Assembly: GCA_047967505.1 (NCBI GenBank)
Contig: CM106540.1
Source: Dipteris shenzhenensis
Lineage: Eukaryota; Polypodiophyta; Polypodiopsida; Gleicheniales
DNA length: 64,000 nt
Reading direction: 5' to 3' (one strand)
The notes under the pieces are model-generated. The model did no database searches. It worked only from the letters and a program-made list of their open reading frames with translations, and had not been told where the DNA came from. How positions within the stretch are numbered: position 1 is the stretch's first letter; each line of letters opens with the position of its first letter. This document shows positions 20,058-30,749 of the stretch, in pieces. Position numbers and translations under genes: made by a program.

Positions 20058-22431
20058 TCATCCTTTAACTTGCTTGAAAATAGATATGTTCTAATGCAAA
20101 TTTATAACATTTTTCATAAAATGATTAAGAAAGAATAACCATACATACCTTCACCGACGTAACATTTTCGTAATCCTTCGACAATTCTTTCATCTTCCTA
20201 CTTTTCACGTTGGAAGCTCCACCCTTTACCAAAGATTTAAGACACTTGGGTTAAGAAAACGCTTGGATTTCAGAAAAACTTGCATCTTATGTTTATAGAT
20301 ATTAAAGTTCAATTTTCATGTTTCTAGCTTCATTCCTTTAGTGATAATCAAGACATCCCTTAATCTATATAGTAGAATAAAATATAGCATATGAATAGTT
20401 CTATATAAAATCAATTCTCCTATGCTTGAAAGTAGATTCCTTTCTACTATTCTTTAATCCTCAAATTTATTTGAACTAGAAATTCTCACCTTTTTTAGTG
20501 AAGGGTGCATGCCTGCACAATTTTTCTACAAATTTTCAAAGTTATATCAGCATGAAATGATTCCTAAAACACATGGACACACGATGAAATCACCTTTTAC
20601 CTTTTCCATATTGATTCTTTCATATCTCTTCGCCATTTAATTACTCAACATGCATTTTAAACAAATTACAGATACATTCTAGTGCAAATTTTGTACATTT
20701 TTTTTAAAATTATCAAGAAAGAATAACCGTTCATAACTTCACCATCATGGCATTTTTGTAATCCTTTGACAATTCTTTCATCTTCTTGCATTTTACATTA
20801 GAATCTCCACCCTTTACAAATGATTTAACACACTTGAATTAAGTACATGCTTGGATTTCATAAAAACTTGCATCTTATGTTTATAGATATTGGAATTCAT
20901 CTTCATGTTTCAGCTTCAGTTCTTTAGTGATAATCAAGACATCCCTTAATATACGATAGAATAAAATATAGCAAGTAAATATGTTTGACAATTCCTTTCT
21001 ACTGTTCTGTAATCCTCAAATTTGATTTGAAGTGTAAGTGCTCACCTTTTTCAAGGAAGGGTGCCTGTTTACACAATTTTCCTGCAAGTTTTTTAGAGTT
21101 CTATCAGCTGATTCTTGAAATCACATGGACATGCAATGAAATCACCTTTTACCTTTTCCATATCCCTTTAGCATTTTTATTACTCTTGTAGATCTCACCT
21201 ACACCATACCCTGAAAAAATAGAGTGTAAGACAGTGACACGATTAGCAAATTTGAAAAGAGAACAATACGATGCAAATGATATTATACTACAAAAACAAT
21301 GGTGGAGAAGGTAACCCGGTTCAAATTATTCGTAACCTGCAATGCAAATAGGCAGAGCATATCTCAGGAACAAATGATATGAATTCATAAATCATTTCAT
21401 GATCTAAGGTAAGAAAATACCTCTTTTGTCTTAGAGGTACATTTATGTTCCTTGTACCCATCTCCATTTGTTTGCAACAACTCTCTTAAAACTTTCAACC
21501 AAAAAATCTGTTCAATTTAATACGAAATTTCCAAAAAAAGAAATTACACATAGTTGGACAAACTAATGCAAATTTACCTTTCTTTTCTTGGTAGGCTTCT
21601 TGCTCATCTTTGATTTCTCCTCGCATGTAGAACCCTATCATATTGGAATGTTACATCATGGCTTGATTAAATTCAACATTTGAATGGATATTGACTATCA
21701 AACTTGATTCGCCACTTCCTTACCAATTCTCCTATGGTTGTACATCCTCCTAATGCACTAGCTAATCAAACTACATGGACGGACTGCATAGCATGTAACA
21801 AAAGGACCTGGTATGGGACTGTTGTGCAAGAAACAAAATAGGCCCTAAAGGGACACTACATATAGCACCCTCTAGACCTATTTGTAATAAATCAAGCAAT
21901 TAAGCATACTATTAAGATTCTTGAATGGATGATCTTCATGGTACCGCAAAAGCATAAGGTTATTTTTTATAAATATCAAAGTCTCAAATCATGAATGTTC
22001 AACAACAATAAATGGCTCTTTATAAGGCACATACCCAAAGCTTACACCTAAGTATGGACCTACCTCCATTGTCTCGAGCCAATCATTCTCACTAGCTTTC
22101 CAACTTTCATCATTTTCCATTACTTCCAAAGTAATTTCTGGCTCTCCTTGCAACTGCAAAGGAGTGAAATCATTTTCAATGATGATGAATAATTAACCAT
22201 GAACATACAATAGATAAAAAGTTATGAGCATATAATATGATTTACTTGAAATATGCACTTACCTCTAGTCTTATGTCTAAATTCTGCAAATTATTTGCTT
22301 CATTCCCCTTGTCTTTGCATGTAGTCTGTAAATCGCAATGTTAGAATTTCATATCATTAAACACACATACATTTTTACTACTAGTTTTATTCTTCCATTA
22401 CCTCAAAGTAAATTTCTGGCTCTCCTTGCAG
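20058..22431 (-). CDS. Unidentified spliced gene of phase-0 mini-exons (Lys-rich)
   Basis: Minus-strand exons bounded by AG/GT, every one a multiple of three and in phase 0: 22431-22402, 22325-22263, 22153-22064, 21634-21578, 21507-21421, 21336-21316, 21081-21046, 20832-20737, 20525-20490, 20244-20149 and 20072-20058 (ending in TGA). Donors include GTAAGT, GTAGGT, GTGAGC, GTGAGA and GTATGT. The peptides are lysine-rich: one exon ends KKPTKKRK, a likely nuclear signal, and another reads LQGEPEITLEVMENDESWKA. Two exon pairs are duplicated. No known domain was recognised. The donor after 20,737 is mutated (TT for GT), and a short unit near 21,200 carries a TAG, so this may be a decaying gene. 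The 5' end was not found. Confidence 0.6.
20078..21180. repeat. Tandem duplication of about 585 bp carrying two exons
   Basis: The block at about 20,078-20,630 repeats at about 20,665-21,180. Shared words include GACAATTCTTTCATCTTC, CATCTTATGTTTATAGATAT and ATAATCAAGACATCCCTTAA. Each unit holds one exon of 12 codons ending HPSLKK and one of 32 codons containing KMKELSKDY. Exons and introns are duplicated together, so this is a genomic, not retro, duplication. Confidence 0.8.
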
Positions 22432-23403
22432 CTAGCACAATGGAGTCACAATTGCAATTAGTAGCGAGCTTACAAAACATAATATGTCTTATAGAGGAAT
22501 ATGCAGCAATGATCCATCCCCCTAGCTCATGCATGCTCAAAATGAGCTTTAGTGGATGCCTATGAAGCGGGGAGGGAAGCACCTTAATCCGATGAAGAAA
22601 GGCTAGCTAGGCTAGAGAAACTCCTATCACCTTGTAGAGATACAGAACTACAAGAACAATGGGTGTCATGATACACTAGAGGCCAGTGCAGCACCGTACC
22701 ATTGCAAAGATCATTCTAAACATGAGAACAGAGACCACAAAGTACTAGGGTTGTCATGTGGATGGATGGGTATCTGACATGTATTGGGTTACACATGATT
22801 GGCTCAAGTAGCCTGGGAGACTTAGGGCTAGGCAGGCTTCATTCTTGAGTAGAGTGGCAAGGGTAGGAGCTAGATTAGGGTTTTGTGCAAGGTCTAATCC
22901 TAGATCATGTCACAGATGCATGCCTGCTTCCTAGTGTAGCCCAAGGCCCATAGTAGGCCCAAGGCCTTCAGGCACCTCCTGGTGGTACAGGACACCATGC
23001 TGGTTGTGTTGGAATGGTCACCTCCCCATCTGTAAGCCCCCATATGAGGAGAGCATGGGGGGGTGAACCTGGGTCCTGAGGGATGGCCACATGGGCAGCA
23101 AGTTGGCTGCCATGGGGGCAGAGATCACAGAAAGAAAGAAGAACCTGGAGGAGCCATGGTAGCTGCAATAAATGGACGAAAGTTGGCTATGGAGGTCTAG
23201 CTTGGATCTGGCCTGTCATAGGCTTGTTTGGAGCAGCACCAAATGCGGATAATACCCAGGAGAAAGGTGAGCCACGTGGCATTGCTTGTGGGCAGGTATA
23301 AGACCTGCAATAGAGCTTGCAAGTGGCGGCCTGACTAGACAGGCTAGTTGGGCTAGATACAGCCAGCCAACCAAGCCTGGTTGAAGGGCCAAACCAAGGC
23401 TGT
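22432..23403. other. Stretch without recognisable gene
   Basis: Moderate GC content with short frames on both strands. It would contain the 5' part of the minus-strand spliced gene if one exists, but no convincing further exons were seen. Confidence 0.4.
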
Positions 23404-25620
23404 CTTACATGGACTCCATCGGGTTACCTATGATTTTACCATGGGTGAGGTTGTTTTGATGATATCTGTTGGGAGGCCGTCTACACAACTCGCACTACTA
23501 GCCCTTACTTAGGATCGAACTTTGTGTACAAGTGGTGTGAAGAGTCTCCTCTAGGCAACCCTTCACCTATTTGTAGTGTAGCCCCACATTAGATTGTGAT
23601 CCAAGGGCAATATTGATCGTTTGTCTCAGTCTCTTGCACATCACATAAAGTGCAGATCTATCTCTCACATGAGATGCCATCTACTCATCTTGTCTCAACC
23701 TATAGCATGTGTGAAGGTACCTGAAATCATGTGGGCTCACCTTCTATGAAGAAGACGTCAGTGATCCGTTCTTGCCTCTTGATCTTGCCCTTGTGGCAAG
23801 CCTAAGTCCACCAACCCCATGTTGTCATCATATCGAGCTTCACAGATGGGGAGGTGAGTTGCCGACATCTCTATGTCCTATGTATGGGAGCACAGCACCT
23901 GGAAGCAACAAAATCTCATGGGTATAGTCCCTCTTTATCTATGGAGTTGTTGTGAGGTTCTAGTCTTACATGGACTCCATTAGCTTACCTATGGTTTTAC
24001 CATGGGTGAGGTTGTTTTGATGATATCTGTTGGGAGGCCGTCTATGTGACTCGCACTACTGGCCCTTACTTAGGATTGTACTTTGTGTACAACTGGGGTG
24101 AAGAGTCTCCTCTAGGCAACCCTTCACCTATTTGTAGTGTAGCCCCACATTAGATTGATCCAAGGGCAACAATGATCCTTTGTCTCAGTCTCTTGCATAT
24201 CACATAAAGTGTAGATCTATCTCTCACATGAGATGCCGTCTACTCATCCTGTCTCAACCTATAGCATGTGTGAAGATACCCGAAACCGTGTGAACCGTGT
24301 GGCCTCACCTTTTGTGAAGAAGAAGTTAGTGATCTTTTCCTACCTCCTAATCTTGCCCTTGTGGTAGGCATATGTCCACCAGCCCCATGTTGTCATCATA
24401 TCGGGCTTCATAGATGAGGAGGTGAGTTGCCGACATCTCTATGTCCTAAGTATGGGAGCGTAGAACCTAAAGCGACAAAATCTCACGGGTATAATCCCTC
24501 CTTATCCATGGAGTTGTTGTGAGCGTCCAGTCTTACATGGACTCCATCAGCTTACCTACGGTTTTACTATGGGTGAGGTTGTTTTGATGATATTTGTTGG
24601 GATGCCGTCTACACGACTGGCACTACTGGCCCTTACTTAGGATCATGCTTTGTGTACAAGTGGGGTGAAGAGTCTCCTCTAGGCAACCCTTCACCTATTT
24701 GTAGTGTAGCCCCACATTAGATTGATCCAAGGGCAACAATGATCCTTTGTCTCAGTCTCTTGCATATCACATAAAGTGCAGATCTATCTCTCACATGAGA
24801 TGCTATCTACTCGTCCTGTCTCAACCTGTAGCATGTGTGAAGATACCCAAAACTATGTGGGCTCACCTTATGTGAAGAAGAAGTCAGTGATCCATTCCTA
24901 CCTCCTGATCTTGCCCTTGTGGCAACAGGCCTAAGTCCACCACCCCCATGTTGTCATCATATCAGGCTTCACAGATGGGGAGGTGAGTTGCCAACATCTT
25001 TATGTCCTAAGTATGGGACCACATCACCCAAAAGCAATAAAAGCTCACGAGTATAGTCCCTCTTTATCCATGGAGTCATTGTGAGGGTCGAGTCTTACAT
25101 GGACTCCATCGGCTTACCTACAGTTTTACCATGGGTGAGGTTGTTTTGATGATATTTGTTGTGAGGCTGTCTAGGCGATTGGCACTATTAGACCTTACTT
25201 AGGATCGTACTTAGTGTACAAGTGGGGTGAAGAGGCTTCTCTAGGCAACCCTTCACCTATTTGTAGTGTAGCCCCACACTAGATTGATCCAAGGGCAACA
25301 ATGATCCTTTGTCTTAGTCTCTTGCATATCACATAAAGTGCAGAACTATCTCTTACATGAGATGCTATCTATTCATCCTATCTCAACTTGTAGCATGTGT
25401 GAAAATACCTAAAACCCTGTGGGCTTACCTTCTATGAATAAGAATTTAGTGATCCATTGCTACCTATCATCTTGCCATAGTCATTGTTCGGGTCTACTCT
25501 TGCATGGACTCCATCGGCTTAGCTACGGTTTTACCATGGGTGAGGTTGTTTTGATGATATCTGTTGCTAGGCCACCTACATGACTGGCACTACTGGCCCT
25601 TACTTAGGATCATACTTTGT
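23404..25620. repeat. Tandem array of about 563 bp repeats
   Basis: The landmark TTACATGGACTCCATC recurs at about 23,404, 23,966, 24,533 and 25,094, and as TGCATGGACTCCATC at 25,501. That gives four full units and one shorter unit. Each unit also holds TGGGTGAGGTTGTTTTGATG, CTTCACCTATTTGTAGTGTA and TGTCATCATATCGGGCTTC-like words. Divergence between units is low to moderate. No open frame persists, so this looks like a local non-coding satellite. Confidence 0.85.
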
Positions 25621-25639
25621 GTGATCTACTTTACATGTG

Positions 25640-26150
25640 ACCTTTTCTCTTTGATCTATGCCTATTTTGTTCTATGGTGTTCTTTGACTCCTTTCTTTTT
25701 CATAAAAAACGTGCCTCCTTGTTTTCAGGCTCTAATGTTCTTGGGCTTCAAAATATCTTACAAGCTAAGGTGTATCTAATGTTCTTGGGCTTTATATATG
25801 CTGATCATGATGCTTTCTTTCTTGTATCAAATGAAGGCAGTGGTGATTGTCATGTTCTGACATGCAATATTGCTAGTTCTAGTGAAGGTTCAAGTGAGAC
25901 ATACTTGGATAATGACATTTTCAATTGCTTCTTACAATTTCAATCAATTTGTGACCACACAAGGCACCAGTAAATATGCAAGATGATATGGCTTTTATTC
26001 GGCAAGAGACATTTGGGAAGAGATTACAAACCATCTCTAACATCACTTCTTGTGCACAAGAGTATAGATTGGGATAGAAGAGTTAACAATATTCAGTTAC
26101 CAGACAATTGGAAAGAGCTTGTCTCATTATAAAAGGACCTAGGCATGGTA
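25640..26150 (+). pseudogene. N-terminal region of a decayed transposase gene
   Basis: An open segment containing DHDAFFLVSNEGSGDCHVLT lies directly upstream of the Cys-rich domain and in the same direction. In another frame it reads SLTSLLVHKSIDWDRRVNNI, then NWKELVSL, leading to a W-Y-x-CIGDENAKHEPKVL stretch. It starts immediately after the 563 bp array. Multiple frames are needed, so the region is decayed or intron-containing. Confidence 0.5.
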
Positions 26151-26747
26151 ATTCCTCATTGATGGTATATCTGCATCGGGGATGAAAATGCCAAGCATGA
26201 GCCGAAAGTTCTTAGTCCGAGCCTAGATGATTCTTATGATGCTAATGTTTTGAAATGTGAATGTCACGAAATGGGACCTTTCAGAAGGCTTAAACGTGAT
26301 TGTGATACATGCTATGAAAAATGTGGCAAGTGTGGCAAGCCTAGGAGAGATATGGTGTCTTTTCAATATATTTCTTTTTTAGAACAAGCTAGGTTGCTTT
26401 GTAAAAGTAGAACATTTTGTCATGACCTTCTTGAGATGTGGTGGTGTAGAGATAGATGGTTGGGGAAGGGAGTTTCAGAAAGGCCTAAATATATTGATCA
26501 GTTTTGGGATGGGGAAAAAACAAGATTGTGTCAAAGCTTTTGGGATCCAAACACATATTGGGAAGCTTCTGTTGTTTGTTCAAATTTTAAATGTCAAATG
26601 ATATACAAGGCTTTTCCTCCAAAATTGAGAAGTCATGAGCTTGTAGATGGTTGGAAAGAAGAAGAGGACCAATATATTTTCTCATGTTCCAAGTGTGGAG
26701 CAAAGGTGCAAGCAAAGAAGGTTATGATTCAGGTGATGATTCTTTGA
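26151..26747 (+). pseudogene. Cys-rich N-terminal domain of a Tnp2-like transposase
   Basis: A frame of 165 residues with CECHEMGPFRRLKRDCDTCY followed by EKCGKCGKPRRDMVSF, a dense C-x-C/C-x2-C cluster likely to bind zinc. It then has FCHDLLEMWWCRDRWLGKGV and a second cluster at VCSNFKCQ and FSCSKCGAKV. Such paired Cys clusters precede the catalytic domain in KDZ/CACTA-like plant transposases. The frame ends before a possible intron at 26,731-26,821 or a frameshift. Confidence 0.55.
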
Positions 26748-26820
26748 ACTATTAAAAAAAATAGTCTATATGTCTCATCATACAAGTGTTTTGCTATTAA
26801 TATTCCAAATTATGATATTT

Positions 26821-27852
26821 CAAGGAGATCCTAGAAACCTAGCCATAATATGTCATTGGGATGGTTTTCAAGCTGCAACAACTACTCAAAAAGAGAGTGC
26901 AGCTATCTCTCTTGTGTTCTTGAATGGAGGCAAACAATCATGCATCGGTACATTACCTGTTTTCTTTTTGCCCTTTTCTCAAATTGAAATTGAGATGAAC
27001 TATGGAGATGTCCTTGGATCTTTTTTGACACCTCTTGCACTAGAGCTAAAGTCATGATCATTTATAGATGGTTTTGAGGTGAATTATGTTGTTCCTTTTG
27101 ATCATATCTGTGAAGCATTATCGGTCAGTAATAATGGAAAATTTTTGCTACGAACAATGCTCATGCTGTGGACTGGAGATCATCCAGCTCAATGTAAAAT
27201 AGGATGTGTAATGAATGGAGGTCAAAGTTTTTGTAGACATGGCAAACCCTATGTATCTTACTCAGAAGGACCTAGAAGAGCAGGCCGATACATGTATGAC
27301 ATGAATAGATTACAAGGGCGATATCCACCACAAAAGAGAAGTGTTGATGATATGTATAAAAGCATAAGAATTTCTAGAAGGGTAGCCAAAAAGGAGGATG
27401 CAAAGGTTATCCTAAGGAATGCTAGCTTGTCGGGTGAATCCATACTCTGGCAGTTTTATCACATGTATGGATTTGACTTGTCAAGAGATCTAGTTTTTAA
27501 TGTTATGCATGTACTTCCATTAAATGTTTTTAAAAAGTATATCAAGGGAATTTTCAGCAGGGCATCGAATCAAATGTTAAAGGGCATTGATGTAGTTGCC
27601 TTGGTGGTGAAAACAGCTATTCCAAAGAGTTTATTACATGAAGGATGGTGGCCAAGTCAACCAAGCAAATACTTTAACTCCTTCAAAGCTAAAGAATATC
27701 AAAAGCTAGTCCAATGGTGTCTTCCACACATCATGAATGTGGTGGAAGAAATCCCTAGTGAAGATATTTATTTTGGGATGTTGGTCATGGATATAGCACA
27801 CATCTTCTATAATTACAGCAGAGAAAAAGGTGGGTCTATTGAGGACATGTAG
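26821..27852 (+). pseudogene. Tnp2-like (CACTA/KDZ-related) transposase core
   Basis: Two stretches in one frame, separated by a TGA at 27,055. The first contains NLAIICHWDGFQAATTTQKE, with a candidate first catalytic D. The second has MLMLWTGDHPAQCKIGCVMN, then FCRHGKP, a position-matched equivalent of the D-x-PA plus zinc site of Tnp2. It also has DLVFNVMHVLPLNVFKKYIK, like the DVMH-EKNV block. It would be the DNA-cleaving enzyme of a DNA transposon. Family placement is from pattern memory only. Confidence 0.6.
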
Positions 27853-27949
27853 TCCGAAACATTTTATTGGCATGGCGCATTTTAACAGAGGAACACTATG
27901 GCCCTAATTCTTCCCCTTTATAACATGTGGTAGGTATGATTCATGTTCA

Positions 27950-28170
27950 ACATGTTTCTAATTGTAATGTTGTCATGTAGTCAAAGTGGAGACTAATATG
28001 ATCAATGGATTTATGTTCATAGGTCTTGCAGAAATATTAAATAATATTTGGCTTGCAGCGAAAATCATGATATTTCTAATTGTAATGTTGCCATGTAGTT
28101 AAAGTGGAGACTAATTTGATCAATGGATTTATGCTCATAGGTTTTGCAAAAATGTTAGATGTCATGGAAA
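27950..28170. repeat. Short tandem duplication (about 118 bp)
   Basis: TTTCTAATTGTAATGTTG, AAGTGGAGACTAAT and TGATCAATGGATTTATG occur at 27,955-28,040 and again at 28,072-28,150. Non-coding spacer between parts of the transposase gene. Confidence 0.7.
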
Positions 28171-28283
28171 TCATGATGTTTTTTGGTGCTACGTATTTGA
28201 GAGAAGCGTCTCAGGTATTTTGAGCATACCTACAAATAATAGATTCAATGAAATGACCTATAGACGCACAATATCAATGTAGA

Positions 28284-28877
28284 TTGTTGTTGACACGTGT
28301 CTTGCTTCAACTAGAGATTGATAAGGATGGATTGATGCCACCTCAACGATGCTTCTCTCTTATTCATGGCCTATTAGTCTTATCGGAAGGATGTATGAAC
28401 ACAACAAGGAATCCCTTTGATGGTGCACATTGGCATAAGGCATGCATTCTGGTAATGTCATCTCTAGAATCTGCAAGGGAGTGCTGGTCAAGTCGTGACA
28501 AACTACCATCTTGTCCTTGTAAGAGCTTGGCAAATGAGAAAGGAATTTTGATAAGAGATAAAAAATCCAAGACTCGCATGTTGAATGATGAGGAAGCAAG
28601 GATTGTAATGCAATGTTATCAAGAAAGTGGCAGATGTATGGAGAGTGATGAAATGCATTTTCCCAGACCCGTAGTACCCTATACTAAAATATTTTACAAA
28701 GGAGAGAAGTATAGCGTTGGGGAATATGCCATTTGTAGATGTACGCAAATGATGCTGTGGAAAGGTAGAATAAAAACAATTTTTGCACATGAGTTTAAGC
28801 GTGAGATGTCTGTTTTTTTCTCTGCAAGTTTCTTTGAGCAAAATGGAGACAATGTGCATGTAGATGCACACACATGA
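28284..28877 (+). pseudogene. C-terminal part of the Tnp2-like gene
   Basis: An open frame of 197 residues, same direction as the core. It has FSLIHGLLVLSEGCMNTTRN, a Cys-containing linker (SRDKLPSCPCKSLANEKG), MLNDEEARIVMQCYQ and a C-terminal KYSVGEYAICRCTQMMLW. I do not recognise a named domain. Its place after the Tnp2-like core fits the long accessory C-terminus of such proteins. No internal stop is present over this stretch. Confidence 0.5.
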
Positions 28878-29033
28878 ATGAGTGTCATAGAAGGGTCAAA
28901 TGTCTTTAGTGGTATTAAACATATCGGTACCATCACGCATAAGTTATTATTATTGCGCAACAAAGGAGAAGGTGGGTCTATAGCTTATGAGTTAAAAGAT
29001 CACAATATCCGTAGTCGATTGCTGTAGCTAGGG

Positions 29034-29480
29034 TTGCCAGGTTATGCCCCTCCATGGTTGGAGGTTGGAGATCTTGTCTTGGCAAGGAGGATCACTAATC
29101 AATTCCATGAAGCTTGTATTCGGAAAGTTCATGTGGAAAGTAAAAAGGTTCAGCTTGCATGGCTATGCTGTCATACGAGGGCTTTGAATTTATGGACAAC
29201 GAAAGTGATGAATGGCTGCATTGGAATTGTTGCTTGACTTTATTACATAGTTTTAGAGTTGTAGAGACAATTACTATGCAGAATGATAATAAGGATAATG
29301 TCATTCCAACAAAATGGCAACAAGTGAACAATGAATTGGTAAGTGAAAGTGTATTTATTTTGTAGTATTATGGATTTTCAGAATTTGTTACTAACTTTTG
29401 AATTTCTTTTGTATAGACAAGATCATCAACCTTTTTGAAATTTTTTCTTTGGGAACTACAAAGAGTAGCATTATAGAGGA
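29034..29480 (+). pseudogene. Tudor/Agenet-like module, end of the Tnp2-like gene
   Basis: Across one frameshift at about 29,165 the plus strand reads PPWLEVGDLVLARRITNQFH, EACIRKVHVESKKVQLAW and then LSYEGFEFMDNESDEWLHW. The pattern of a GD-x-V start, a basic strand, a Y-x-GF turn and a terminal DEW matches the Tudor/Agenet/MBT fold, which binds modified histone tails. GTAAGT at 29,340 and an AG at 29,418 could bound an intron. The following open stretch (KIINLFEIFSLGTTKSSIIE) ends at a GTATGT donor. Confidence 0.45.
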
Positions 29481-29519
29481 ATTGCAGGTATGTGGCCCTT
29501 TTATTGTATCCCAAGAAGG

Positions 29520-30004
29520 GTGTCTTATTTTGGAATTTCTATTGATGTAGAGGTCTTATCATTCCCTTGCTCACTCAAAACCGCATGTGTTTAGAGAACA
29601 TGGCTATGAGCTGCTTTGTTATTTGTTGTACGGTCATGCCTTTGACATTATTCGCGGGTGCTTGTCATGGATGTTGTGATATTTATTTGATGCTACATGC
29701 CTATCTTTTACTACCTCCTGAGGCGAATGACATTGGTGGAAAAGATTGGGCAAATGACTCAAATCTAGCAGTACAACGGATGTGATTCATTACTTCATAG
29801 GTAAGTTGTCCAATGTTTTCTTGATCATATACTCCAAAGGTTGTGCCCTCCATGTCTTGAGGAAAGCCAGATAGCGATCATATTGTTCGAACAGATTTTT
29901 TCTCCACGCAGAGGTAAAGCAGGCTGATAAGGAAATAACAAATTGTTTCCAGATGGAGTCTTTCATGGATGTACTCCATTAATGACATACAGCTAATGTC
30001 TAAA
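29520..30004. other. Stretch without recognisable gene
   Basis: A plus-strand frame at 29,567-29,785 rich in Cys and Leu has no recognised domain. RABE exon 1 would be expected upstream of 30,152 but was not found here. Confidence 0.4.
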
Positions 30005-30005
30005 T

Positions 30006-30072
30006 TTCAAGGTATCCGAAACTGCAAGAAATTGAACAGAATGCTTCTAACAATGTAAACAAAGTTTTGACA
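30006..30072 (+). pseudogene. Duplicate fragment of RABE exon 5
   Basis: Acceptor-like TTCAAG followed by GTATCCGAAACTGCAAGAA and a frame reading IEQNASNNVNKVL. It copies the 5' part of exon 5 at 30,632-30,700, including about 20 bp of upstream intron. It lies before exon 2, out of order, so it is a duplicated scrap. Confidence 0.8.
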
Positions 30073-30151
30073 TGGCGAGTGACATGGGGCATAAGGAATG
30101 CTTCATGATTTTGTGCATTACATGTGTGGTGAAATGTGTACGTTTGTGCAG

Positions 30152-30731
30152 GTGTTGGGAAGAGTTGTCTTCTGCCATGCTTTTTGGATGATTCTTTCAC
30201 GACGCGGGCTTCATCACTACCATAGGGTAAAACAAGACAATCGTTTGATCTACTTAATATGCGCATGGATCAAGAGTCTAATTCATCATTCGTCACATTT
30301 CAGAATAGACTTCAAAATAAGGACGGTCGAGCTCAATGGGAAACGTATTAACTGCAAATTTGGGATACTGCTGGCCAAGAACGATTTCATACTATTACCA
30401 CAGGTAGGAAATTGAAGAGAATACAGATTACCTTGTTCATTTACAGGAGCCGTGATGGTTTTATTGCTAAGCAAATCATTTTTTTTTCTAGCATATTATC
30501 AAGGAGCCATGGGAATCCTTCTTGTATACGATGGGATGGACGTATCATCCTTTCATAGTATCCTTCCATTACTTATTATAAACATTTGTATGGTTTTTGG
30601 GTGCTGGTTTTTTTGTACTTAACGTCTACAATTCAAGATATCCAAAACTGCAAGAAATTGAACAAAATGCTTCTGACAATGTAAACAAAGTTTTGATTGG
30701 TAACAAGGCAGATATGGATGAGAGCAAGAGG
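30152..30731 (+). pseudogene. RABE: RABE (Rab8-like) small GTPase, exons 2-5
   Basis: Four exons with GT-AG borders. 30152-30226: GVGKSCLLPCFLDDSFTT (P-loop). 30304-30403: DFKIRTVELNGKRI, then, after a one-base deletion, LQIWDTAGQERFHTITT (switch II, WDTAGQ). 30492-30557: AYYQGAMGILLVYDGMDVSS. 30638-30731: [20 protein letters not shown] plus DESKR (NKxD base-recognition loop). Rab8/RABE proteins direct secretory vesicles from Golgi to plasma membrane. Frameshifts in exons 2, 3 and 5 show this half is dead. Exon 1 and, on this strand, exons 6-8 are missing. Exon 5 is followed by GTAGGT, then by a different gene within about 20 bp. Confidence 0.85.
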
Positions 30732-30749
30732 GTAGGTTTTCTCTTTAGG

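Noticed and set aside
23565-23590. TTGTAGTG as the missing CACTA terminus
   Set aside because: It recurs once in every unit of the 563 bp array and lacks the adjoining terminal and subterminal sequence.
28360-28963. Minus-strand frames of 70-120 residues
   Set aside because: They are shadows of the plus-strand Tnp2-like C-terminal frame, which has the better context and direction.
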